Assembly (NCBI GenBank): GCA_030681265.1
Contig: JAUXXD010000190.1
Coordinates: 1-32,134, forward strand
Reading direction: 5' to 3'
DNA: 32,134 bases
From: Candidatus Didemnitutus sp.
GTDB lineage: Bacteria; Verrucomicrobiota; Verrucomicrobiia; Opitutales; Opitutaceae
A model generated the notes under the pieces. The model was not told where the DNA came from, made no database searches, and saw only the letters and a program-made list of their open reading frames with translations. A program made the position numbers and the translations under genes. Shown piece by piece: positions 1 through 8,282 of this stretch (positions are counted from its first letter, which is position 1; the number at the start of each line of letters is the position of its first letter).

Positions 1-82
1 TTCCGCCACCAAAGCGAATAATTAAACATCCCCGGGCTTTTTACTAGACCCACGCAATGCCAGCAAAAGCTCATCCTATTCC

Positions 83-140
83 TGTAGCTGCGAGCGCCTG
101 CGAGTGGTCACTCGTCCGCTCGCTGGCGCTCGCAGCTACA
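83..140. repeat. REP-like imperfect palindrome with perfect 16-bp terminal arms
   Basis: TGTAGCTGCGAGCGCC (83-98) is the exact reverse complement of GGCGCTCGCAGCTACA (125-140); the interior contains further nested complementarity (GCGAG/CTCGC, GAGTGgtCACTC). Confidence 0.75.
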
Positions 141-184
141 CCAACCAAGCCGAAGCAAGCATCGAGATATCGGACCCACTGCGA

Positions 185-661
185 ATGACCCGCACCGCTC
201 AACTCCATCGGTTGCACTTTCTCAACGCGCTCTTCGCGCCCCTCACCGGTCACGACCTGTATCTCGCCGCGCAAATCGACGCCGCGATCACCTCGAGTCT
301 GGACGAAGCCCAGGAGCGCACACCCACGGATCCGGCCTTCGCCTCCGCGGCCGCACAGCTCTTTGCCCAACTCTGCGATGCACAACCGCAGCATGGCTTT
401 TTTCACTGGGATGCCGCCGCCGATGATACGGGCGGCACGCCGCTGTTTGCCCGCGCCGGTTTGATGCAAGGTTTGAAACAACTCGCGACCTTTCCCGAAG
501 CCACTCTCCTCGTCACCAACCTACGCGCGGCGCACTGTCCCGAATCCAAACGCTGGACCGAGCGCCGCCGCCGCGACTACGACGAAACCCTGGAACTCTT
601 GCGCGAACTCACCGCCAGCCGCACGAGGCGCCACGCGAATGTAAATCTCTTATTCTTGTAA
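185..661 (+). CDS. hypothetical protein
   Basis: ORF open from 104; the ATG at 185 (MTRTAQLHRLHFL...) is more plausible because the upstream part overlaps the REP-like palindrome. No recognised domain. Confidence 0.45.
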   Translation: MTRTAQLHRLHFLNALFAPLTGHDLYLAAQIDAAITSSLDEAQERTPTDPAFASAAAQLFAQLCDAQPQHGFFHWDAAADDTGGTPLFARAGLMQGLKQLATFPEATLLVTNLRAAHCPESKRWTERRRRDYDETLELLRELTASRTRRHANVNLLFL

Positions 662-696
662 ATCACCAAGACGCTGCGTCCCGAGAGACCAAACCG

Positions 697-731
697 TTTT
701 TCTCTGTGCTCTCCGCGCCTCGGTGGTTCAA
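697..731. repeat. possible interspersed 'tctctgtgctctccgcgcctcggtggttcaa' type intergenic sequence
   Basis: tttttctctgtgctctccgcgcctcggtggttcaac lies just upstream of the HIT gene; it resembles low-complexity intergenic sequences that recur in some bacterial genomes. Single copy in this window. Confidence 0.3.
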
Positions 732-740
732 CTCCAAGAA

Positions 741-1082
741 ATGAAAACCATCTTCCAGAAGATCATCGACCGCGAAATTCCCACCAAGATCGCGCACGAA
801 GACGACCGCTGCATCGCCATCCACGACGTCGCCCCACAGGCCCCGGTGCATGTGCTCGTGATTCCGAAACAACCTATCGCGCGCGTCGGTGCGGCCACGC
901 CCGCTGACGCTGCCGCGCTCGGCCATTTACTCCTCACCGCCGCGACCGTCGCCCGCCAACTCGGACTCGCCGAATCCGGCTTTCGACTCGTGATCAACAA
1001 CGGCCGCGACGGTGGCGAAACCGTGCCGCACTTGCACGTGCACCTGCTCGGCGGCCGCCCGCTCAGTTGGCCGCCAGGCTGA
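741..1082 (+). CDS. HIT family (HinT-like) nucleotide-binding protein
   Basis: MKTIFQKIIDREIPTKIAHEDDRCIAIHDVAPQAPVHVLVIPK... with the histidine triad HLHVHLLGGR near the C-terminus. Confidence 0.93.
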   Translation: MKTIFQKIIDREIPTKIAHEDDRCIAIHDVAPQAPVHVLVIPKQPIARVGAATPADAAALGHLLLTAATVARQLGLAESGFRLVINNGRDGGETVPHLHVHLLGGRPLSWPPG

Positions 1083-1199
1083 CCCTCCCTCCCCTGCCGC
1101 ACCTGCTCTCCGTCGCCGCCACCCCGCGTGCTCGAGCCGGTTTGTAATATAATACGTTACAAATCCTCCGGGCCATTCTGCGCGCGGCCACTTCAACCC

Positions 1200-1230
1200 C
1201 AAATCCCGTCGTGACGCGGGCTTTGCTTTT
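1200..1230 (+). terminator. putative rho-independent terminator downstream of the HIT gene
   Basis: aaatcccgtcgtgacgcgggctttgctttt: imperfect GC-rich hairpin flanked by A-rich and T-rich segments. Confidence 0.45.
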
Positions 1231-1261
1231 GCCGAATTCACTCGGCGAGTTGAAACGGAGC

Positions 1262-3355
1262 TCAGTTCAAATACTTCGCCCACCACGCGTGCATTTCGGC
1301 GTAGAAATAGCGGCTGTTCTCTCCTTTGAGAATCCAGTGATTCTCGTCGGGAAACACGATGAACTTGCTCGGCACTTGGAGCCGTTGTTGCACGGCCCAG
1401 TTCTGCAGCGACTGGTTGAGTGGCACGCGGAAATCATTTTCGCCAATCGTGATCAAGATCGGCGAGGTGAAGCCTGTGCCCTTGGCATGATTGCCCGCTT
1501 GATAAAGCGGACTCTGCTCCAGCCACACCTTGCTCTCGCCCCACGGCACGCCGCCGTTCTGCGTTTCGCGACTCCACATCACGTCACTCGTGGACCACTG
1601 CGACGCGAGATCCATCAAGCCCGCGTGGGAAAAGATGCACCGGTAATGCGTCGTCGTCGCTTGCAGCCAATTGGCCATGTGTCCGCCATAACTCGCGCCG
1701 CCGGCGGCGAGTCGCGTGCCATCGACGAACTCGTAGCGGCGCACGGCTTCGGCAACGGCTTCGTTGATTTCGTCAGCGGGCGTCTTGAGCGGATCCAACT
1801 TGATGCGGCGCGAGAACTCTTCGCCGAAGCCGGTCGAGCCCGTGTAGTTGGTGAGTAGAATCACGTATCCCGGACGCGCGAGGAGGTGGTAATTCCAGCG
1901 AATCACAAACGCATCGCGCCACATGCTGGCAAAGCCGCCGTGGATCACCGTCACGAGCGGATATTTCTTCGTCGGGTCGAAATCGGCGGGCTTCACGATC
2001 ATGTTGTGCACGTCGCGACCGCGTGAAGTCTTCAGCCAAAAATGCTCGATCGGCGCGAGATCGAGCTGGCTCATGCGCTCAGCGTTGAAACTGGTCAACG
2101 CCTTCGGGCCGCCGTCGAAACGATAAACTTCGGGCGGCATCGTCGCCGCGTCCCACGTGCCGACGAGTGTCGCGCCGCCCGCGCGGAGCGAACCGATGCA
2201 ACCATAGGCCGCCGACGGTTCAGCGCGCACTTCGCCGCCGTTCACGCTGACCGAATAAAGTTTCTCCAAACCGGCGTGCTCATAGGTGAAGTAGACGCGA
2301 TCGGTTCCGTCAGGCAACGCGTAGCGCGACACCGCGCGATCCAAGCCAGGCGTCAGCAACGTGTGTGCCGCGTGTAACGGCCAATCGAAGCGGACCAAGC
2401 GACTCGCATTGTAAACTTCGTCGTTGTTCGCCGTGAAGGTCGCGAAGAGCATCTTGCCGTCGGCCGAAAATTCCAACTGACCGTAGTTGCCAATCGCGTT
2501 GGTAAGTTGCGTCGGCTCGCCTCCGGTGGCCGGCACTTGAAAGAGGTGCGAATGGATGTCGGCGAACGCGGCTTGGTGACGATTGCGCGAGGCCACGAAA
2601 ATCACACTACTATCCGCGGGCGCCCATTCGGCTTCGAAATTCTGGCCTTCGTCGCCCTGCGAACCGCCGAAGCCTGGCTCCTTGGCGAGTTGCGTGCCCG
2701 CGAGCAAATTGCGCGGCTTCGCGCCGGCCTTCGCCGCTTGCACCCAGAGGGACGCCTTACGGTCGTCGAGCCATTTGTCCCAAAAGCGAATCGGAAAACC
2801 CTCGTAGCTCTTGGCGGTATATTTGCGGTCCTTGCGTTCCTTCGCCGCCTTTTTGATCCCCTCTTCGTCGTCCGCCTCGGGATAGACATCGCTGATGAAC
2901 ATGAGCTGATCGCCTGCGTTGTTCCACTTGGGCGAACGCGCACCGAGTTGCAGCGACGTGATACGCTCGGCTTCGCCACCCGTCGCGAGATTGAGCACGT
3001 AGATTTGTGCAGCCTCATCGCCCTCGCGGCGCGTCGTGAACGCGATGCGCGTCGCATCCGGCGACCACGCCACACCACCCTCGCCACCTTTCGTAAAGGT
3101 CAGGCGGCGCGGCGCGGAATCATCCGCGAGCGACTTCAGCCAGAGGTCGGTCGATTGGTCTTTCGCATCGTAGGCGGGTTCCGTGACGGAGAACACCACC
3201 CACTTGCCATCGGGACTCGGAGTGGGCGCACCGACGCGCTTGGCCAGCCACACGTCTTCATGGGCAATGGGACGCTTCGCCGACTCGGCGGCGTGGAGAG
3301 AGAAAACGACAGCGAACAACGCCGTCAGCACAACAAACAGACGCGGCAATTTCAT
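1262..3355 (-). CDS. S9 family (prolyl oligopeptidase-type) peptidase, secreted
   Basis: 697 aa; N-terminal signal-like segment MKLPRLFVVLTALFAVVFSLHAA, beta-propeller-like WSPDATRIAFTT repeats, nucleophile motif GGASYGGHMA, and C-terminal D (GENDFRVP) and H (DENHW). Confidence 0.93.
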   Translation of the reverse strand: MKLPRLFVVLTALFAVVFSLHAAESAKRPIAHEDVWLAKRVGAPTPSPDGKWVVFSVTEPAYDAKDQSTDLWLKSLADDSAPRRLTFTKGGEGGVAWSPDATRIAFTTRREGDEAAQIYVLNLATGGEAERITSLQLGARSPKWNNAGDQLMFISDVYPEADDEEGIKKAAKERKDRKYTAKSYEGFPIRFWDKWLDDRKASLWVQAAKAGAKPRNLLAGTQLAKEPGFGGSQGDEGQNFEAEWAPADSSVIFVASRNRHQAAFADIHSHLFQVPATGGEPTQLTNAIGNYGQLEFSADGKMLFATFTANNDEVYNASRLVRFDWPLHAAHTLLTPGLDRAVSRYALPDGTDRVYFTYEHAGLEKLYSVSVNGGEVRAEPSAAYGCIGSLRAGGATLVGTWDAATMPPEVYRFDGGPKALTSFNAERMSQLDLAPIEHFWLKTSRGRDVHNMIVKPADFDPTKKYPLVTVIHGGFASMWRDAFVIRWNYHLLARPGYVILLTNYTGSTGFGEEFSRRIKLDPLKTPADEINEAVAEAVRRYEFVDGTRLAAGGASYGGHMANWLQATTTHYRCIFSHAGLMDLASQWSTSDVMWSRETQNGGVPWGESKVWLEQSPLYQAGNHAKGTGFTSPILITIGENDFRVPLNQSLQNWAVQQRLQVPSKFIVFPDENHWILKGENSRYFYAEMHAWWAKYLN

Positions 3356-3363
3356 AGGATTAG

Positions 3364-4503
3364 TCAGTTGAGAGAACGTCCCTCGAACGTGCCGTCAGCG
3401 CGTTTGGTGACGAGCTTTTTCAACTCCAACATCATTAGCGTCGCGGCGATCTCCGCTGTGGGCAATTTCGTTTCCGTCGCGAGCGCGTCGAGTCCCAGCA
3501 TCGCACCGCCGCGCAGCACTTCGAGCAAGCGTTGTTCGGATTCGGTGAGTTCGCCTTGCAATTGCGCCAGCACACTCTGGCCGCCCGGCTCTTTAATGCC
3601 GACGGGCCGCAGGCCATCCAAGTAGTTCAGTTCGTTCAACAGGTCATCGACACTCGTCAGCAGCGTCGCGCCATCGCGAATCAATTGGTGGCAACCCGCG
3701 CTACTCGGCTGGTCGATGCGCCCCGGCACGGCGAAAAGCAGGCGGCCTTGTTCGCCCGCAAAACGCGCCGTGATCATCGCGCCACCGCTCACATCGCTCT
3801 CCACCACCACGACCGCCTCGCTCATACCGGACACGATGCGGTTGCGCATGGCAAAAGATTGCCGGTCGGCCTTGCGGCCAAAGGGAAATTCCGAGAGCAC
3901 GGCACCGGTTTCCACGATGCGACGATAGAGGCCGAGATTTTCCGACGGGTAGATGATATCGATGCCCGTGCCGAGCACCGCGACGGTGCGACCTTCCACC
4001 GAGAGCGCGCCCTCATGCGCCGCAGTGTCGATGCCGCGCGCGAGACCGCTGACGACGCAAAAGCCGAGCCGCGCCAGATCCGCGCCGAGTTTGCGTGCGA
4101 CTGCTTGGCCGTAGAGCGTGGTGCGCCGACTCCCGACGATGGCCACGTTCGGTTGCGCGCAATCGTAGTTACCCTGTCGATAAAGTCCGATGGGCGGATC
4201 ATTAATTTCCGGCAGCAGCCGCGGATAACCCGGCGCACGGCGCGTGAGAAACGTCGCACCTGCCTTCGCCAAACGCTCCTCTTCGCGGGCGAGATCGAAG
4301 TGTTGCGGCCACGCGACGATGGCCGCGCTCGTCTCCGGTCCGACGCCGCGCACGCGCTCCAGTTGGGTGCGCGGTGTGCGCAAAATCGCCACGGGGTCAT
4401 CGCCGAATTCGGCGAGCAGCCGATGCAGTGTGATCGGTCCGATGTTGGGCAGGTCGTTCAATATCATGAACGCCTGTTGTTCGTTGAGCTCAGGTATTTC
4501 CAT
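3364..4503 (-). CDS. dprA: DNA-processing protein DprA
   Basis: MEIPELNEQQAFMILNDLPNIGPITLHRLL..., Rossmann core VAIVGSRRTTLYGQ...VVSGLARGIDTAAHEGAL...AVLGTGIDIIYPSEN...FAMRNRIVSGMS. ATG at 4503 chosen; the ORF upstream extension reads into nnr. Confidence 0.93.
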   Translation of the reverse strand: MEIPELNEQQAFMILNDLPNIGPITLHRLLAEFGDDPVAILRTPRTQLERVRGVGPETSAAIVAWPQHFDLAREEERLAKAGATFLTRRAPGYPRLLPEINDPPIGLYRQGNYDCAQPNVAIVGSRRTTLYGQAVARKLGADLARLGFCVVSGLARGIDTAAHEGALSVEGRTVAVLGTGIDIIYPSENLGLYRRIVETGAVLSEFPFGRKADRQSFAMRNRIVSGMSEAVVVVESDVSGGAMITARFAGEQGRLLFAVPGRIDQPSSAGCHQLIRDGATLLTSVDDLLNELNYLDGLRPVGIKEPGGQSVLAQLQGELTESEQRLLEVLRGGAMLGLDALATETKLPTAEIAATLMMLELKKLVTKRADGTFEGRSLN

Positions 4504-6046
4504 GGTCCGCGCAATGCAAGGCTGGTTGGAGATACTCCAACCACTGCGTCGTTTGCACGGCCACCTGGCCCTGATCGCGGGCGAGCAAATCTGCAGCGAG
4601 GCCATGCCAAACCACCCCGCGCGCGGCGGCGAGCCACAAATCGCCTGGAGTTTGCGCGAGGAGTCCGCCGAGCAACCCCGCCAACAAATCCCCGCTCCCG
4701 CCACGGGCCAACACCGGTCCGCCGAAAAAACTCCACGCACGACGGCCATCCGCATGCACACACGTCGGATATCCTTTTTGCACGACAACTGCCTTCGGCG
4801 GTAACGCGCCCAACCCGCCGAGTCGCGCCAATTCTCCCGCATGCGGCGTCAGCACCCACGGTCGCCCTGCGGCGGTCACGATTTCCGGCCGCAACGCATC
4901 CGCATCAAGTAGCAACGGGAGCGTGGTGCCTCGCACCAAGGCGGCGATTGCCGCCAGCGTCTCCGGCTCAGCCCCGAGTCCCGGCCCGACGACCAACGCG
5001 GTCGCGCGTGGCAAGTTTGCCAGCAACTGCTCTACGCTCGTCAGTGTGAGTCCGCCGCTTGCCGATGGCGTCCAACCAATCCACATCACTTCCGGAAATT
5101 TAGCGGCATATTCCGGCACGAGTTGTTCCGGCACAAACGCCGTCACCAAACCGACACCGCTGCGCAACGCCGCTTGCACGCTCATCAGCACCGCGCCCGG
5201 ATAACGGCTCGACCCACCGACGATCAATAAGTGGCCAAACGTGCGCTTGTCGCACTGCGACGGTCGCAATTGCGCCAGTGGGCGCAACAAACCGGGCAAG
5301 AGAACCACATCGCCGGCGAATGCGGGCACGCTCTCCTCCGCGAAAAATCCGAGATCCAAATAGCGCACGCGTCCAACGAACGGCGCGGCACGCTGATCGA
5401 CCAACGGTTGCTTCACAATTCCGGTGGCGTAAGTGAAGTCGGCGCGGAAAACAGTTTCAACACTGTCACCGCCCAATCCACTCGGCAAGTCTACCGCCGC
5501 GCGCAACCGGATGCGCGGATGTGTGTTTACCCACGCGAGCAGTTCCGCGGTGCCTTCTGCGAGCGGCGGGCGAAATTGAAAGCCGAAGACGCCGTCGAGG
5601 CACAGATCGAAGCTGGCCAACTCGCGTTTCAATTGCCCGAGAGCGCTCACTTGCAATCGCACTCCGGCCGCCGCGCGCAAAGCCGCGAGCGCGCGTTGCG
5701 TGAGTGGTCGCAATAAATTCTCCGCCGTCGTAAGCACCAACGTTGCCGTTGCCGCTGGCCGCGTTGCGAGCAGCGCGCGCGCCGCCAGCAGCGCATCGCC
5801 GCCGTTGTGTCCTTTGCCCGCCAACACGAGAATACGCACCGCGTCGGGCAAGCCGCCAATCTCGCGAAAGTCACTCAGCACCGCACACGCGATTGCCCCG
5901 CCCGCGCGCTGCATCGCCGACCACTCGGCGGTTTCGTCGCGCAGTAAACGCGACTCCCATGCCTTCGCGTCGATCGTGGAGAGGAGCGGATGGAACCAGT
6001 CCGCTTTCGTGGCGGGCGTGCTCGCGGTGGCGGGTTGCTCTTTCAT
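4490..6046 (-). CDS. nnr: bifunctional NAD(P)H-hydrate epimerase / ADP-dependent NAD(P)H-hydrate dehydratase
   Basis: N-terminal epimerase (VLAGKGHNGGDALLAARAL) and C-terminal dehydratase (HLLIVGGSSRYPGAVLMS..., LTPHAGELARL, ARGGSGDLLAGLLGGLLAQ). Confidence 0.9.
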   Translation of the reverse strand: MKEQPATASTPATKADWFHPLLSTIDAKAWESRLLRDETAEWSAMQRAGGAIACAVLSDFREIGGLPDAVRILVLAGKGHNGGDALLAARALLATRPAATATLVLTTAENLLRPLTQRALAALRAAAGVRLQVSALGQLKRELASFDLCLDGVFGFQFRPPLAEGTAELLAWVNTHPRIRLRAAVDLPSGLGGDSVETVFRADFTYATGIVKQPLVDQRAAPFVGRVRYLDLGFFAEESVPAFAGDVVLLPGLLRPLAQLRPSQCDKRTFGHLLIVGGSSRYPGAVLMSVQAALRSGVGLVTAFVPEQLVPEYAAKFPEVMWIGWTPSASGGLTLTSVEQLLANLPRATALVVGPGLGAEPETLAAIAALVRGTTLPLLLDADALRPEIVTAAGRPWVLTPHAGELARLGGLGALPPKAVVVQKGYPTCVHADGRRAWSFFGGPVLARGGSGDLLAGLLGGLLAQTPGDLWLAAARGVVWHGLAADLLARDQGQVAVQTTQWLEYLQPALHCADHGNT

Positions 6047-6049
6047 CGC

Positions 6050-6457
6050 TCAGGAGTGCCGCACGAGGGCGGCGACGGCCATCGCGTGGGAATCGATGTG
6101 GGAGAGACTGAGCCAGACGTGAGTGGCACCAACTTGCGCGAGAAGGGCGGTGGCTTTCTCGTCGAGATGCACGAGTGGCTCCTTGCGCTCGCCATGATAG
6201 ACCGAAACAGACGTCCAATCGAGGTGCGGACCGATGCCGGTGGTGAAACATTTCGAGACGGCTTCTTTCGCGGCCCAGCGCGCGGCATAGTGTTTGTGCG
6301 GAAATTTCAGTGTGCTGCAGTAGGCTTGCTCTTCGTCGGTGAAGACGCGTTTGAGGAAACGTTCGCCGTGCTTTTCCAGCACTTTGCGAATGCGCTCCGT
6401 TTCAATGAGGTCGCAGCCGAGTCCGATTAGAATGCCGCCGGGAGGAAGGGAAATCAT
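6050..6457 (-). CDS. acpS: holo-[acyl-carrier-protein] synthase
   Basis: GLGCDLIETERIRKVLEKHGERFLKRVFTDEEQAYC...ARWAAKEAVSKCF...; ATG at 6457 (MISLPPGGILIGLGCD). Confidence 0.93.
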   Translation of the reverse strand: MISLPPGGILIGLGCDLIETERIRKVLEKHGERFLKRVFTDEEQAYCSTLKFPHKHYAARWAAKEAVSKCFTTGIGPHLDWTSVSVYHGERKEPLVHLDEKATALLAQVGATHVWLSLSHIDSHAMAVAALVRHS

Positions 6458-6472
6458 GGGGAAAGTCGGAAG

Positions 6473-6650
6473 TAGCGAGGAGCGGGGAGCGAGGAGTGAG
6501 TAACCGGAGTCGGAGACGGAAAAGACGAATGAAGTTGGCGGGAGTGACGAAAGGAGAGGAACGAGGAATGTGAAAGTTACCGTCGGGGCATGTGGTGTGA
6601 TCAGTGGTTCAAATGTTACCGGCGTGATGCTCACTACCCGCTCCTCGCTA
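6473..6650. repeat. 14-bp perfect inverted repeat (TAGCGAGGAGCGGG / CCCGCTCCTCGCTA) spanning the pdxJ-acpS intergenic region
   Basis: Arms at 6473-6486 and 6637-6650, separated by ~150 bp; both arms sit in low-complexity GCGAGGAG/CTCCTCGC sequence. Confidence 0.6.
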
Positions 6651-6665
6651 CACGCTACTCATTTC

Positions 6666-7415
6666 TTAGTTCCCCGGATTCATCCGCGCTTTCATTTCGC
6701 GCACGGCTTCGGTGATGCCGGTGAAGAGGGCGCGGCTGATGATGCTGTGGCCGATGTTGAGCTCATGCAGGTGCGGAATGGTGCGCACTTCTGTGATGTT
6801 GACGTAATTGATGCCGTGGCCCGCGTTGACGACGAGGCCGAGACTGTGCGCGTGCGAAGCGCCGAGGCAGAGGCGCTTGAATTCATCGGCGCGCGCGGCG
6901 GTGTGGTAAGCATTGGCGTAGGCGCCCGTGTGCAACTCAATCCACGGCGCACCGAGCTTGGCGGAGAGCGCGATTTGATGCTCGTCCGCGTCGATGAAGA
7001 GACTCGTCTTGATGCCGGCGGCGTTCATCGCGTCGATGACGCGCGCGACTTTTTCGCGGTGCTTGACGACATTGAGGCCGCCTTCGGTGGTGATTTCCTC
7101 GCGGCTCTCCGGCACCAAGCACACGGAGTGCGGCTGCAGGCGGAGCGCGAGCGCGGTCATCTCAGGTGTGCAGGCGATCTCGAGATTGACGCGCGAGGCG
7201 GCCGCTTCGCAGAGGCGTTCGACGTCGCGGTCTTGGATGTGACGACGGTCTTCGCGCAAGTGGATGGTAATGCCGTCCGCACCGGCCTGTTCGCACAGGT
7301 GCGCGAGCGTCACCGGATCAGGTTCGACATTGCCTCCGATCGTCGGGCCGGCCTGGCGATAGCGGGCTTGGCGGACAGTGGCGCAGTGGTCGATGTTGAC
7401 TCCGAGCAAAATCAT
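6666..7415 (-). CDS. pdxJ: pyridoxine 5'-phosphate synthase
   Basis: MILLGVNIDHCATVRQARYRQAGPTIGGNVEPDPVTLAHLCEQAGADGITIHLREDRRHIQDRDV...NAGHGINYVN...; ATG at 7415. Confidence 0.96.
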   Translation of the reverse strand: MILLGVNIDHCATVRQARYRQAGPTIGGNVEPDPVTLAHLCEQAGADGITIHLREDRRHIQDRDVERLCEAAASRVNLEIACTPEMTALALRLQPHSVCLVPESREEITTEGGLNVVKHREKVARVIDAMNAAGIKTSLFIDADEHQIALSAKLGAPWIELHTGAYANAYHTAARADEFKRLCLGASHAHSLGLVVNAGHGINYVNITEVRTIPHLHELNIGHSIISRALFTGITEAVREMKARMNPGN

Positions 7416-7517
7416 AGGGGCAAGGTTGAGGGAAGCGTGGGGACAGGAAATCAGGAAAATCGCGCACGGCAAAGTTTCTTCCTTCCCGTGGTGCGTGCTT
7501 CCCCCTTCCCTTGCGCC

Positions 7518-8258
7518 ATGTCCGCGCCCGCGCCCAAACGCGAAAATATCTTCGTTAACCTCATTCTGAGCATCGTGATTCCGGTGCTCATCCTGTCCAA
7601 ATTGAGCGACTGGCTCGGGGCCAAGCAGGCGCTGCTGCTCGCGTTGGCGTTTCCGCTCGGCTACGGTATTTACGACGCCGCGCAGCGGCGGAGGTTCAAC
7701 TTCATCGCGGCGCTCGGCTTTCTCAGCACGTTGGCGACGGGCGGGTTCAGTCTGATGCGGTTGGAGCCGCTGTGGTTTGCGGTCAAGGAGGCGGCCGTGC
7801 CGGCGATCATCGGTCTCATGGTCATTGTCTCACAATGGACAAAGCGACCGCTGGTGCGCACATTTCTGCTCAATGACGAGATTATCAACCTGCCGCGGAT
7901 CAACGCCGCGCTCGACGAACGCGGCAAGCGGGCGGACTTCGACCGCTTGCTCAATTCGTCGAGTTGGTGGTTGGCGAGTTCGTTCGCGATGTCGTCGGTG
8001 CTCAATTTTGCATTGGCGCGCTACCTGATTACCGAGATGCCGGAGACGCCAGCCTTCAACGCGCAATATGGCAAAATGCTCGCCTGGAGTTGGCCGGTCA
8101 TTGTGGTGCCAAGCATGGGCGTGATGATTTTCGTGCTCTGGCGACTGATCAAGGGTCTGCGCAGCATAACCGGCCTGCAACTCGAGGAAATTTTGCAGAT
8201 GAAGGAAGAGGCCAAATCATCCGCGTCAAAAGAAAGCCCGCCGGATGGGCGGGCTTGA
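7518..8258 (+). CDS. VC0807-like multi-spanning membrane protein
   Basis: MSAPAPKRENIFVNLILSIVIPVLILSKLSDWLG...FPLGYGIYDAAQRRRFNFIAALGFLSTLATGGFSL...; several hydrophobic helices. Confidence 0.72.
   Translation: MSAPAPKRENIFVNLILSIVIPVLILSKLSDWLGAKQALLLALAFPLGYGIYDAAQRRRFNFIAALGFLSTLATGGFSLMRLEPLWFAVKEAAVPAIIGLMVIVSQWTKRPLVRTFLLNDEIINLPRINAALDERGKRADFDRLLNSSSWWLASSFAMSSVLNFALARYLITEMPETPAFNAQYGKMLAWSWPVIVVPSMGVMIFVLWRLIKGLRSITGLQLEEILQMKEEAKSSASKESPPDGRA
8224..8256 (-). terminator. rho-independent terminator for gltA, embedded in the 3' end of the convergent gene
   Basis: AAGCCCGCC (8234-8242) pairs perfectly with GGCGGGCTT (8248-8256); the minus strand continues into TTTCTTTTGACG. Confidence 0.75.
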
Positions 8259-8282
8259 GACGGTGGCACGACTGACGCGAAC

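Noticed and set aside
4504-4842. N-terminal extension of the dprA ORF
   Set aside because: Out-of-frame reading of the nnr 3' end; MEIPELNEQQ at 4503 is the natural start.
3532-5049. 505-aa plus-strand ORF opposite dprA/nnr
   Set aside because: Antisense to well-supported genes; Arg/His/Ala-rich composition typical of GC-rich shadow frames, no recognisable domain.
6458-6634. N-terminal extension of the acpS ORF (MSITPVTFEPLITPHAPTV...)
   Set aside because: Translates the low-complexity intergenic repeat; the canonical AcpS start is at 6457.
6570-8258. 562-aa plus-strand ORF beginning opposite pdxJ
   Set aside because: Only the part from 7518 is a credible protein; the upstream portion is antisense to pdxJ.
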